Source of the DNA: a bacterium
Lineage (GTDB): Bacteria; Patescibacteriota; Microgenomatia; UBA12405
Assembly: GCA_021817905.1 (NCBI GenBank)
Contig: JAKAFM010000005.1
Coordinates: 1 to 54,975, forward strand
Reading direction: 5' to 3'
DNA length: 54,975 nt
The position numbers and the translations under genes were made by a program. How positions within the stretch are numbered: the first letter of the stretch is position 1; every line of letters begins with the position of its first letter. The notes beneath the pieces were generated by a model, which did not search any database, had not been told where the DNA came from, and saw only the letters and a program-made list of their open reading frames with translations. Of this stretch, positions 1 through 8,258 are shown one piece after another.

Positions 1-1
1 T

Positions 2-823
2 CTTGCTCCCCAAACTATCGAATTTGCTGTTTATCAACACCATGTTGAATCATTAATCGGTCTAAAAAAATGCCTCGCTCCATTATTATGGATCGATGTC
101 ATGAAAATTAAATACTGGGAAAATTATTATTGGAAAAAAACCGATCATATCGCTGCTGTCTCAGCCGAAGACAAACAAATTATGTCGCGACTTTCCAAAC
201 GAATCGATATCAAGATAGTTCCCAACGGCGTCGACGATCTCTTTTTTCAGACAGTTAAAACCACCAAAAAAACATCCTATCCTTCAATTCTTTTTGGTAT
301 CTCAAATATGAAATGGATGCAGAACAGTGAAGGCGCACAACTTTTACTAAAAGATATTTGGCCAAAGGTTAAAAAAGCCCTCCCCACCGCCAAACTATTT
401 ATTATTGGTCGCTTTGCCCCATCAACTTTTGCCAATATTACCGACCCAGATATTATCATCAAAGAAGCTGAAAATGATGGCCATTCAGATGATCCTCAAT
501 CTTATTATCAACGTAGTTGGTTGCTGGTAGCTCCGATAAAAAGTGGCGGTGGCTCACGAACGAAATTCTTTGAAGCTATGGCCTCAAAATTACCGATTCT
601 AACAACTAAACAGGGGATAGAAGGCATCGATATTGTCAACAATCAACATGCCATCATTGGTGATTATCAACAACTTGCTACTATTGCCATAAAACTTCTC
701 AAAAATCCCAAACATCTAGTTTCAATCGGAGACAACGCCCAACAGTTGGTTAAGGACCAATATTCTTGGGCAAAACGTGCCCACACATTAAATGATATCT
801 ATGCTCAAATCACCAAAAAATAA
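2..823 (+). CDS. glycosyltransferase family 4, 5'-partial
   Basis: This is the C-terminal part of a GT-B glycosyltransferase. The reading frame is open to the left edge of the window, so the first visible ATG (101) is not the true start. Visible features are the second Rossmann half with NGVDD near the domain junction, then SGGGSRTKFFEAMASKLPILTT, where the EAMA glutamate region normally binds the sugar nucleotide. It probably adds a sugar to a lipid-linked surface glycan, because it opens a run of similar genes. The next gene starts inside its 3' end. Donor and acceptor cannot be told. The family assignment is solid; the missing N-terminus lies outside the window. Confidence 0.85.
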   Translation, partial: LAPQTIEFAVYQHHVESLIGLKKCLAPLLWIDVMKIKYWENYYWKKTDHIAAVSAEDKQIMSRLSKRIDIKIVPNGVDDLFFQTVKTTKKTSYPSILFGISNMKWMQNSEGAQLLLKDIWPKVKKALPTAKLFIIGRFAPSTFANITDPDIIIKEAENDGHSDDPQSYYQRSWLLVAPIKSGGGSRTKFFEAMASKLPILTTKQGIEGIDIVNNQHAIIGDYQQLATIAIKLLKNPKHLVSIGDNAQQLVKDQYSWAKRAHTLNDIYAQITKK

Positions 824-1739
824 GCCTTTTTTAACTATCATTATTCTCAATTACAATTCTGGAGATTATTTGTCAAAATGCCTCAGTAGTCTCGATAACT
901 GTCATCACTCAACCTTCGATTACCAAATAATTATTGTCGACAATGCCTCATCCGACGATTCATTTTATAAAGCACGTCAACTTAATACCAAAAACTGTCT
1001 CTTTATTACCTCTCCAACAAATAATGGTTTTGCTTCCGGCAATAACCTTGGAATAAAACATCTTGATCCGAAAACCAAATATGTTCTATTTCTTAATCCA
1101 GACACTACTGTTAATCCAGAAACACTGGAAAGAATGATCGACTTTTTTCATTCGCACAAAAACGTAGACGCCGCAACTTGCAAAATAATATTAGCTAAAA
1201 CTAATCAAATCCAACCAGAATGTCATCGCGGATTTCCAACTCCATGGCGATCATTATGCTATTTTACAGGTATTTCCAAGCTATTCCCTAAAAGTCAATT
1301 TTTTAATGGCTATTTTATGGGCAATCTTGATCTCACTAAACCTCAAAAGATCGAGGCTTGTGTTGGGGCATTTTTGATGATTAAAAAACAGGTAGGTGAA
1401 AAAATAAAATGGTGGTCAACAGACTATTTCTTTTATGGCGAGGATTTGGATATTTGTTTTCAGCTGTATCAACACCACTACCAGCTGTGGTATAACCCTT
1501 ATGCTTCGATTATCCACTACCAAGGTATTTCCTCAGGGGTTCAGAAATATAGTAAAAATCGTTCCGGAGCTACCAAAGAAACAAAAATCCAAGTTGCCCT
1601 CGCCTCAACCCAAGCCATGCGTATTTTCTACCAACGAAACTACTTCAAACACTACCCAAAATTTTTACAATCCTTAGTCAATCTGGGAATTAATATACTT
1701 GAAAAAAAACGTTTAGCTCATGCTAGGAAATCACTATGA
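792..1739 (+). CDS. glycosyltransferase family 2 (rhamnosyltransferase-like)
   Basis: GT-A fold enzyme of about 315 residues. The N-terminus has the nucleotide-binding strand TIIILNYNSGDYL, then VDNASSDDS, NNGFASGNN and the metal-binding region FLNPDTTV. A later YGEDLDICFQL segment matches the family's catalytic ED motif. This pattern is typical of dTDP-rhamnosyl and related transferases acting on lipid-linked oligosaccharide. It overlaps the previous gene by 32 bp. An alternative ATG at 801 would shorten the overlap and gives MLKSPKNK. It is followed by an ATGA overlap with the next gene, so the group is very likely one operon. Confidence 0.85.
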   Translation: MISMLKSPKNKPFLTIIILNYNSGDYLSKCLSSLDNCHHSTFDYQIIIVDNASSDDSFYKARQLNTKNCLFITSPTNNGFASGNNLGIKHLDPKTKYVLFLNPDTTVNPETLERMIDFFHSHKNVDAATCKIILAKTNQIQPECHRGFPTPWRSLCYFTGISKLFPKSQFFNGYFMGNLDLTKPQKIEACVGAFLMIKKQVGEKIKWWSTDYFFYGEDLDICFQLYQHHYQLWYNPYASIIHYQGISSGVQKYSKNRSGATKETKIQVALASTQAMRIFYQRNYFKHYPKFLQSLVNLGINILEKKRLAHARKSL

Positions 1740-2842
1740 AACATATTTGCATTGATGCTCGCATGTATGGACCAAATAATACAGGTATCGGACGATATGT
1801 TCAAAATTTGCTTTGCTCTCTAACTGATCAACCTAATTTTCACAACTACCGTTTTACCCTTCTGGTCAATCCTCAACAATATAACACCATTAAAAGTGAG
1901 CTTGGGGAAAAATACAAGTACCTCACTGTTAATATCCCTCACTATTCGTTAAACGAGCAAATTAAACTGCCATTCATACTGTATCGGCTTCATCCTGACC
2001 TGGTCCATTTCCCCCATTTTAATAAACCTATTTTTTATTTCGGAAAAAGTGTTGTCACCATCCACGATTTAATCAAACACTACTCCAAAGGAAAAGACAC
2101 AACTACCAAAAATATTTTCCTCTATTGGCCTAAATATTGGCTATATATCATTCTAACAAAATTAGTCATTGAACATAACGCCATTATTGTTCCCACCAAT
2201 TATTGGCGTCAGCATCTTTTGACTCATTTTCAACTCAAACCGCAAAATATTATTACCACCTACGAGGCAGTGGATCCATCATTTCTCAACTCCTCACAAA
2301 TAACTCAAAAAACCGAAAACTACTTACTTTACACCGGTAATCTTTATCCACATAAAAATATCGTAGTTGTTTTAAAAGCCCTTAAAAAATTACCCGATAT
2401 TTCTCTTAAAATAATTTCCCAGCCGAACATTTTTTTAACTCGAACCAAATTACTTTCTAAAAAACTTGGGGTTGAAAATCAAGTAGAGTTTCTCGGTTTT
2501 GTTAATGATAACGATTTCAAAACCTTATACCATCACGCTCTCGCCTACGTCTTTCCATCTTTAATGGAGGGCTTTGGACTTCCAGGGTTGGAAGCCCAGG
2601 CTCTTGGATGTCCCGTAATCTGTTCTCATGCCAGCTGTCTTCCTGAAGTCTACGAAGACTCGGCCTTATATTTTCAGCCTAACAATAGTAACGATCTTGT
2701 TTCCAAAATAAAACAATTAAAAACATCGCCAAGTTTACGAAAAGAAATGATTGCCAAAGGGTTTTCGCAGGTTAAAAAGTATTCCTGGAAAAGTACTGCT
2801 GCCCAAACTTTATCTTACTATGAAAAAAATCTTATCCCCTAG
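1736..2842 (+). CDS. glycosyltransferase family 4
   Basis: Complete GT-B enzyme of 368 residues. It starts MKHICIDARMYGPNNTGIGRY, with the N-terminal donor/acceptor loop typical of mannosyl- and glucosyltransferases of GT4. The C-terminal half has YTGNLYPHKN and EGFGLPGLEAQALGCPVI, the E-x7-E motif that contacts the nucleotide sugar. The start codon overlaps the previous stop as ATGA. It probably adds one sugar in the surface-glycan pathway encoded by this operon. The exact sugar is not predictable from sequence. Confidence 0.88.
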   Translation: MKHICIDARMYGPNNTGIGRYVQNLLCSLTDQPNFHNYRFTLLVNPQQYNTIKSELGEKYKYLTVNIPHYSLNEQIKLPFILYRLHPDLVHFPHFNKPIFYFGKSVVTIHDLIKHYSKGKDTTTKNIFLYWPKYWLYIILTKLVIEHNAIIVPTNYWRQHLLTHFQLKPQNIITTYEAVDPSFLNSSQITQKTENYLLYTGNLYPHKNIVVVLKALKKLPDISLKIISQPNIFLTRTKLLSKKLGVENQVEFLGFVNDNDFKTLYHHALAYVFPSLMEGFGLPGLEAQALGCPVICSHASCLPEVYEDSALYFQPNNSNDLVSKIKQLKTSPSLRKEMIAKGFSQVKKYSWKSTAAQTLSYYEKNLIP

Positions 2843-3923
2843 AATCGCCATTTATTACGATTGGCTAAATCAGTGGGGTGGAGCAGAACGTCTTCTTCTG
2901 GATCTTTTGTCAATTTTTCCTAAGGCCAAACTATATACCTCAGTTCATAACCCATCCGCGACTAAGTGGATTCCAGAAAATATTCCTGTCACAGCCTCAT
3001 TTTTGAATAAGATTCCCTTATTCAAAAAAAATTCAATTATTTCCGCGCTTTTTCAACCAATCGCTATTGAACAATTTCGTTTTAACCAATTTGACATCGT
3101 TATTTCATTAACGAGTATGCATGGCCAGTGTCTCTTGACCTCACCCCAAACATTACATATTTGTTATTGTCTAACTCCCAACCGTTACCTCTATCAGAAA
3201 AACTACTCATTTCTTATAAAACCTCTTATCACTTTTTACCAAAAAATAGACTATTGTTACGCTCAACGTCCCGATATATATTTGGCAATATCAAAAACAG
3301 TCCGTCACCGTATCCAAAAAAACTATCATCGATACGCCCAAATTATCAACCCTGGGGTTGATATTTCAATTTTTAAACCAGTACCAAACCCCACCAACGA
3401 CTATTTTCTAACTGTATCCCGACTTGTTCCCCACAAGAATGTTGATCTAGCTATTCTTTCGTGTCTCCAAACAAAAAATCGACTTAAAATTGTCAACACC
3501 GGACCAGAGTTACCACATCTCAAAAAAATTGCCAATGACAGCCCCCTAATAGAGTTTGTTGGTACAGTTTCACAAGCAAATCTCGTCAAACTCTATCAAA
3601 ATTGTCAAGCTCTCATTTGTCCTCAGCGTGAGGATTTTGGACTGGCCGCTCTTGAATCTCTTGCCTGCGGTCGACCGGTTATTGCCTTTAAAGAAGGTGG
3701 AATAGGGGAAATAGTTATTGACAATAAAAACGGCCTGCTTTTCTCTGAGCAAAGTGTTACCGCCCTAACCCAAACATTAAAAATATTTCCAAAAAATAAG
3801 TTCATTTCGCAACACTGTCGAGAACGTGCAATCCATTTTTCCAAAAATAAGTTTATGTTATCCTTTAAAAGGATTGTTCTAAATGTATGGAAAAAGTATC
3901 AACTTCCCACCACTACGTCATAA
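2820..3923 (+). CDS. glycosyltransferase family 4 (mannosyltransferase-like)
   Basis: GT-B enzyme. An upstream in-frame start at 2751 exists, but ATG 2820 (MKKILSPRIAIYYDWLNQWGGAERLL) begins exactly where family members begin, so it is preferred. The GGAERL motif near residue 20 and EDFGLAALESLACGRPVIAF near residue 270 are the usual acceptor-side and donor-binding motifs of WbaZ/mannosyl-type GT4 enzymes. It overlaps the previous gene by 23 bp. The next gene supplies the GDP-mannose enzyme, which makes mannose a reasonable but unproven donor. Confidence 0.85.
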   Translation: MKKILSPRIAIYYDWLNQWGGAERLLLDLLSIFPKAKLYTSVHNPSATKWIPENIPVTASFLNKIPLFKKNSIISALFQPIAIEQFRFNQFDIVISLTSMHGQCLLTSPQTLHICYCLTPNRYLYQKNYSFLIKPLITFYQKIDYCYAQRPDIYLAISKTVRHRIQKNYHRYAQIINPGVDISIFKPVPNPTNDYFLTVSRLVPHKNVDLAILSCLQTKNRLKIVNTGPELPHLKKIANDSPLIEFVGTVSQANLVKLYQNCQALICPQREDFGLAALESLACGRPVIAFKEGGIGEIVIDNKNGLLFSEQSVTALTQTLKIFPKNKFISQHCRERAIHFSKNKFMLSFKRIVLNVWKKYQLPTTTS

Positions 3924-4954
3924 TACTCTGTGGAGGTTCTGGCCCCCGACTATGGCCAATGTCTACCGCAAAAAACCCAAAACAATTTCTTAAACTATTT
4001 AATCAACACACCCTTCTCGAAAACACTATTAGCCGCTGCTTAAAACTTGTCCCATCAAAACAACTATATCTTATATCCAACCGAAAATACGCCTCAAAAC
4101 TACGCCATCTTAAATGCCAGATAATACTTGAACCACAAAGACGCAACACTGCCCTAGCAATCTGTCTTGCCGCTGCAACTATCTACAAAAAAGACCCTAA
4201 CGCTATTATTACCACTACCCCAGCAGATCATCACATTAGTAATAATCTTGCCTTTTCTCAAGACATCACTACCTCGGTTACCTTGGCCAATCAAGGCGCA
4301 TTTGCCACTATTGGTATTAGACCAACAACAGCCAATCCCTCCTATGGTTACATTAAAAAAAGCAAAAATTCTTCTCGGGTAATTAAGTTTATTGAAAAAC
4401 CTCCAAAAGAAAAGGCTAAAATATATATCCAAAACCATCAATGGCTCTGGAATTCGGGTATCTACACTTTCTCACTTTCAACCCTCAAACACTCGCTCTT
4501 TGTTCACAACCATCAGTATTACACCTTTTATACCCAACTTATAGAAAACAAAAGTACTAATCTTACCACCATTTACAACAATGCTCCCTCACTTTCATTT
4601 GAAAAGGTAATTGCCGAAAAAAGTCATAATCTAACAACAACTTTGGCTCATTTTGATTGGAACGATGTTGGAGAATGGCGATCTATATATCACGAATCTC
4701 CCAAAGATCACAATCAAATTGCATTGTTATCAAAAAATACTGACTACGTTTCCTATCAAAGTTCTCATTGTCTACTTTCTAGTGAAACCAAAAAACTTAT
4801 TGGATTAGTTGGAATTAAAAACATTGCCGTCATCGACACCCCCCAAGGATTGCTTATCTGTAAACTACCACTATCGTCACATGTCAGAGATTTAGTTGCT
4901 ACAATAGTAGCAGATCCCAAAAGAAAACATTTCTTTACCAATGATCACCGTTAA
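3887..4954 (+). CDS. manC: mannose-1-phosphate guanylyltransferase
   Basis: Makes GDP-mannose from mannose-1-phosphate and GTP in the cytoplasm. The protein (355 aa) has the nucleotidyltransferase signature CGGSGPRLWPMS near residue 15, TTPADHHI near 106, a FIEKP segment, WNSGIYTF, and WNDVGEW near 265, in the order seen in the family. The usual GGxGTRLWP has Pro in place of Thr here. The C-terminal isomerase domain of bifunctional ManC/AlgA is absent, so this is the monofunctional form. It overlaps the preceding glycosyltransferase by 37 bp and the next gene by 14 bp. Confidence 0.88.
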   Translation: MEKVSTSHHYVIILCGGSGPRLWPMSTAKNPKQFLKLFNQHTLLENTISRCLKLVPSKQLYLISNRKYASKLRHLKCQIILEPQRRNTALAICLAAATIYKKDPNAIITTTPADHHISNNLAFSQDITTSVTLANQGAFATIGIRPTTANPSYGYIKKSKNSSRVIKFIEKPPKEKAKIYIQNHQWLWNSGIYTFSLSTLKHSLFVHNHQYYTFYTQLIENKSTNLTTIYNNAPSLSFEKVIAEKSHNLTTTLAHFDWNDVGEWRSIYHESPKDHNQIALLSKNTDYVSYQSSHCLLSSETKKLIGLVGIKNIAVIDTPQGLLICKLPLSSHVRDLVATIVADPKRKHFFTNDHR

Positions 4955-5609
4955 ATCGAAGTATCTTGTTAGTCAACGTATCATTTTATTTGATATCACA
5001 AAAAGAATTATTGATATTGTTGGTTCATTAGTTCTATTACTTGTCTTTTCTCCGGTGATGATTGTTACGGCAATTCTCATCAAATTAACATCACCCGGTC
5101 CGGTTCTTTTTTCCCAAAAACGAGTCGGCAAAAATTCCCACCAGTTCTCAATGTATAAATTCCGTAGTATGTATACCGGAAACAATGACGAACGACTAAA
5201 ACTTTATCCTGAATTATTAAAAAAATATAAACAAGCCGGGTGGAAATTATCTATCAAAGAAGATCCCCGAATTACACCGATAGGGAAATATCTTCGCACC
5301 CTTTCTATTGATGAAATGCCGCAATTTATCAACGTTCTCCAGGGAAACATGTCGCTTGTCGGGCCACGAGCTTACCGAGAAGAAGAACTCCAGGAATATG
5401 CTCACCGTTTTCCGCAAACTAAAAAATATATCGATGATATTCGCTCCGTCAAACCTGGTATTACGGGGTTATGGCAAACTTCAGGAAGGAATGATTTATC
5501 TTTCGAACAAAGAGCAAAACTTGACTCTCACTACATTAGAACTCGATCAATGCGGCAAGAGCTTTTAATTCTTCTCAAAACCCCCTTAAGTATGATTTCT
5601 CATTGGTAG
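4941..5609 (+). CDS. undecaprenyl-phosphate sugar-1-phosphate transferase
   Basis: Monotopic phosphoglycosyl transferase of the WbaP/PglC superfamily, which starts lipid-linked glycan assembly by moving a sugar-1-phosphate onto undecaprenyl phosphate. The 222-aa protein has the re-entrant membrane helix (about residues 18-42), the SPGPVLFSQKRVG segment, KFRSMY, EDPRITPIGKYLR, SIDEMPQFINVLQGNMSLVGPRA, and the C-terminal KPGITGLWQ. It lacks the N-terminal multi-helix domain of long WbaP enzymes. As the last gene of the glycan operon it supplies the primer step for the glycosyltransferases upstream. Confidence 0.9.
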   Translation: MITVKSKYLVSQRIILFDITKRIIDIVGSLVLLLVFSPVMIVTAILIKLTSPGPVLFSQKRVGKNSHQFSMYKFRSMYTGNNDERLKLYPELLKKYKQAGWKLSIKEDPRITPIGKYLRTLSIDEMPQFINVLQGNMSLVGPRAYREEELQEYAHRFPQTKKYIDDIRSVKPGITGLWQTSGRNDLSFEQRAKLDSHYIRTRSMRQELLILLKTPLSMISHW

Positions 5610-5614
5610 TTTGT

Positions 5615-5620
5615 TACACT
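5615..5620 (+). promoter_or_regulatory. -10-like box, leaderless start
   Basis: TACACT lies 6 nt before the ATG at 5627. The spacing fits transcription starting at or next to the start codon, the same arrangement as at several other genes here. The hexamer is only a partial match. Confidence 0.4.
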
Positions 5621-5626
5621 AATAAG

Positions 5627-7558
5627 ATGATGGATACGATTGTTGAACAACAAGTGGCCCCTCCAAAACATAAAGTTTTAAAGGTCATTTTAAGAGTATT
5701 CCTCTATATTTTTGCAGTTTTTACCGCCATAGTAATCGTTGTCGGGGTCTTTGCGTACACTACTATTTATCTCCCCGGCCGAGAGCTCCTTTCCCAAGTT
5801 AACCAACTCAAATCAAAAGAAAGTGAAGTTAAATTAGCCCTCGCCAGTCGCGACTTGACCAAAATTAACGCCGAAATCCAATCTTTAGACGATTATCGCC
5901 AAAAAATAGACGTTTCCTATCGCAAATTATCAATTCTAGCCTCACTGCCGGTTGCCAAAGATTATTATGCAGATGGCCGTCAAGTACTTTCAATCGCGCA
6001 AGATGGAATCGACACCGCCAAAATTGTTGTCAAAGCCGTTGAACCTTACCAGGATTTTATCGGTCTTAAAGGCACTGCCACCAGTAGTGCTAAAACCACC
6101 GAAGATAGAATTTCATTTCTAACCAATACAATCGAAGGGCTTGTTCCCCAGATGGACACTATCGAAAAACAAGTTTCCAAAATACAATCCTCTCTCGATA
6201 CCATTGACCCAAGCCGTTACCCCGAAGAATACCATGGTATCAAGATTCAAAGTACCTTACTCCAAGCCAAACAAACAATTGCTGAGGTAGACAAGTTTCT
6301 CAAACAAGGCCAACCAATACTGGCCAAAACTCCTTGGTTATTAGGGAAAGACGCCCCCCGTCAATACCTTCTATTATTCCAAAATGATAACGAACTACGA
6401 CCAAGTGGTGGCTTTTGGACAGCCTACGGAATTTTAAAAGTGGACAATGGCAAAATCACTCCAGTTGTCTCAGATGATATTTATTCACTGGATGCTAAAT
6501 TAAAAAGCACTATCCCGGCCCCTCGCCCCATCAAAGCCTATCATATTAATGTTCCCTACTGGAACATTCGCGACATGAACATCTCTCCTGACTTTCCAAC
6601 AGATATCGATACCATGCTCCCATATTTTAAGAAAGTTGATTCTGACAAATTTGACGCTATCATTGCCCTCGACACTCAAGTGCTTGTCGATTTCGTAAAA
6701 GTTTTAGGTAGAGTTGGAGTTCCTGGCTGGGGAAATTTCAGTGCTGAACCTGACAAACGTTGTGATGGCTGTCCTCAAATTGTTTATCAACTAGAATATA
6801 TTGCTGGAAAACCACGCAACTACATTGATCCCAACCGTAAAGGCTTTCTCGGTCCACTCATGCACTCCCTACTGGCCAACGCGATGGGTTCACCCAAGGA
6901 AAAAATTGGTCCTATCGCCGAAAACTTACTCAACAATATTTATGAAAAACACATGTTATTTTGGTTTGCTGACAAAGACGTTCAAACCGCCGCTCTCAAT
7001 GCCAATATTGCCGGAGCCATTACTCAAACCGATAAAAATACTGATTATTTTCATCTTAATGACGCTAATATGGCGAGTGCCAAAAGTAACTTGTTTATTA
7101 CTCAAAAAATTAAACACGAAATTATCGTCAATAATGGGAAAGTAGAACATAAAGTTACGGTTACTTATACCAACCCCACACCCGCTTCAAATTGTAACCT
7201 GGAAAAAGGTGACTTATGTCTCAACGCCCCTCAATATCGTGATTGGTTCCGTTTTTATGTTCCTCAAGGAAGCCAGATGATTAAAATGACTGGTTCCGAA
7301 GTTGATCCCGTTCAATACGAAGAGCTTGGAAAACAAGTCTTTGAAGGATTTTATGGTAATAAATACCCCCTTTACGCGTTATCAAGTACTAAAACCTCAA
7401 TTGAATACATCTCCTCGGTTCCTCCAAGTTCAAACTATACTTTACTTCTCCAGAAACAACCCGGGACTAAACCGGTGCCGTACGAACTTTGGGTTAATGG
7501 CCAGAAATACGAAACCTTCAGTTGGACAACCGACAAAATAATCAAATTGTCATTGTAA
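5627..7558 (+). CDS. DUF4012 membrane-anchored protein
   Basis: Large surface protein of about 643 residues. A TTG start at 5603 is possible, but ATG 5627 (or 5630) is preferred because a -10-like box ends 6 nt before it and the 5603 start would lie inside the previous gene. One membrane helix lies at about residues 24-46, followed by an extracellular helical stretch and then the DUF4012 region with LLFQNDNELRPSGGFWTAYG. DUF4012 proteins are common in Patescibacteria and Actinobacteria and often sit beside polysaccharide genes; the fold is related to LytR-CpsA-Psr-like surroundings but the function is unknown. The position directly after the glycan operon suggests a role in glycan attachment or export, as inference only. 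Confidence 0.8.
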   Translation: MMDTIVEQQVAPPKHKVLKVILRVFLYIFAVFTAIVIVVGVFAYTTIYLPGRELLSQVNQLKSKESEVKLALASRDLTKINAEIQSLDDYRQKIDVSYRKLSILASLPVAKDYYADGRQVLSIAQDGIDTAKIVVKAVEPYQDFIGLKGTATSSAKTTEDRISFLTNTIEGLVPQMDTIEKQVSKIQSSLDTIDPSRYPEEYHGIKIQSTLLQAKQTIAEVDKFLKQGQPILAKTPWLLGKDAPRQYLLLFQNDNELRPSGGFWTAYGILKVDNGKITPVVSDDIYSLDAKLKSTIPAPRPIKAYHINVPYWNIRDMNISPDFPTDIDTMLPYFKKVDSDKFDAIIALDTQVLVDFVKVLGRVGVPGWGNFSAEPDKRCDGCPQIVYQLEYIAGKPRNYIDPNRKGFLGPLMHSLLANAMGSPKEKIGPIAENLLNNIYEKHMLFWFADKDVQTAALNANIAGAITQTDKNTDYFHLNDANMASAKSNLFITQKIKHEIIVNNGKVEHKVTVTYTNPTPASNCNLEKGDLCLNAPQYRDWFRFYVPQGSQMIKMTGSEVDPVQYEELGKQVFEGFYGNKYPLYALSSTKTSIEYISSVPPSSNYTLLLQKQPGTKPVPYELWVNGQKYETFSWTTDKIIKLSL

Positions 7559-8118
7559 TGCCCTCTTACTCCAACACCCAAGGACTTGTCATTAATAAAC
7601 GTACCTATCAGGACAACGATCTGGTGATTACCATGCTTACTCAAAATTTAGGGAAAATAGTCGTCAAGGCTGTTGGTGCCAAAAACATTAAAAGTAGCCG
7701 ACTTTCTACCCTTCAATTGGGAAACATTATCAGGTGCTCAATTTACGAAAAAAACGGTCAATACTGGCTTTCGGAATCACTCACTGTCAGTTCCTTTTTA
7801 ACTCATCGAAAAAGCCTTACCCAACACAATCTTCTTTTCTATTTTCTTGAGCTTATTAACCAGCTGGTAGCCGAAAACCAAGATACTCCGGGAATATATA
7901 ACTTGTCTACCAACATTGTTAACGCTATTAATGAAGATAACGTTAAAAGTTATATTGGCAATGAGATAGCGCTTATAAAATTGTTAGGTTTTGGAATTCC
8001 CGCCGAAATTCAACTATATTACTCTCAAGCAAATTACAAATCATGCCAAAAATATATTAAAAATTTCCTTGAATCAATTATTGAAAAAAAACTTGAAAGC
8101 AATCGACTCTTTCGTTAG
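7558..8118 (+). CDS. recO: DNA repair protein RecO, short form
   Basis: RecO anneals single-stranded DNA and loads RecA with RecR. The start is ATG 7558, which shares a base with the previous stop (TAATG). The N-terminal OB-fold is clear: TQGLVINKRTYQDNDLVITMLTQNLGKIVVKAVGAKNIKS, followed by SRLSTLQ. The protein is about 187 aa against roughly 240 for typical RecO. The C-terminal region carries no recognisable zinc-binding cysteines, so the C-terminal domain is reduced. Fold and N-terminal match support the call; function is less sure because of the truncation. Confidence 0.75.
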   Translation: MPSYSNTQGLVINKRTYQDNDLVITMLTQNLGKIVVKAVGAKNIKSSRLSTLQLGNIIRCSIYEKNGQYWLSESLTVSSFLTHRKSLTQHNLLFYFLELINQLVAENQDTPGIYNLSTNIVNAINEDNVKSYIGNEIALIKLLGFGIPAEIQLYYSQANYKSCQKYIKNFLESIIEKKLESNRLFR

Positions 8119-8128
8119 CTAGATATAG

Positions 8129-8134
8129 TATAAT
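8129..8134 (+). promoter_or_regulatory. glyS promoter -10 box (TATAAT)
   Basis: A perfect TATAAT after the end of recO. Transcription starting about 7 nt downstream would begin at the first base of T-box Stem I (8141), which supports both calls. Confidence 0.75.
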
Positions 8135-8140
8135 AACCTC

Positions 8141-8258
8141 AGTAGTTATTGAGAGGGGATTGGCTCCCAGGAGACTACTTAGATAAGAAGTAATAGAGGT
8201 GGAACCACGGTGTAACCATCGTCCTCTAATGAGTTATTATTAATTCATTAAGGACCAT
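8141..8258 (+). promoter_or_regulatory. translational T-box riboswitch (glycine), short Stem I
   Basis: Seen directly: the T-box core GGTGGAACCACGG at 8198-8210 sits in a complete antisequestrator fold. Helix A1 is AGAGG 8195-8199 with CCTCT 8223-8227, the bulge is TGGAACC 8200-8206, and helix A2 is ACGGTG 8207-8212 with CATCGT 8217-8222. The competing hairpin pairs 8221-8232 with 8245-8255 (one bulged C) and buries the Shine-Dalgarno AAGGA at 8250-8254. Stem I is only about 39 nt: AGTAGT 8141-8146 with ACTACT 8174-8179, inner GGGG 8155-8158 with CTCCC 8164-8168 region. GGA at 8170-8172 is the best specifier candidate (Gly). The bulge TGGA would pair with a UCCA tRNA end, and the tRNA-Gly in this window has a U discriminator. 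Uncharged tRNA-Gly should free the SD and raise glyS translation. Confidence 0.88.

Noticed and set aside
7435-7644. Minus-strand ORF across the DUF4012/recO junction
   Set aside because: Opposite two supported genes, with no domain and no start signal.
8141-8179. Stem I read as an ordinary terminator for recO
   Set aside because: No T-run follows, and it begins at the predicted transcript start of the glyS leader and is followed by the T-box core.
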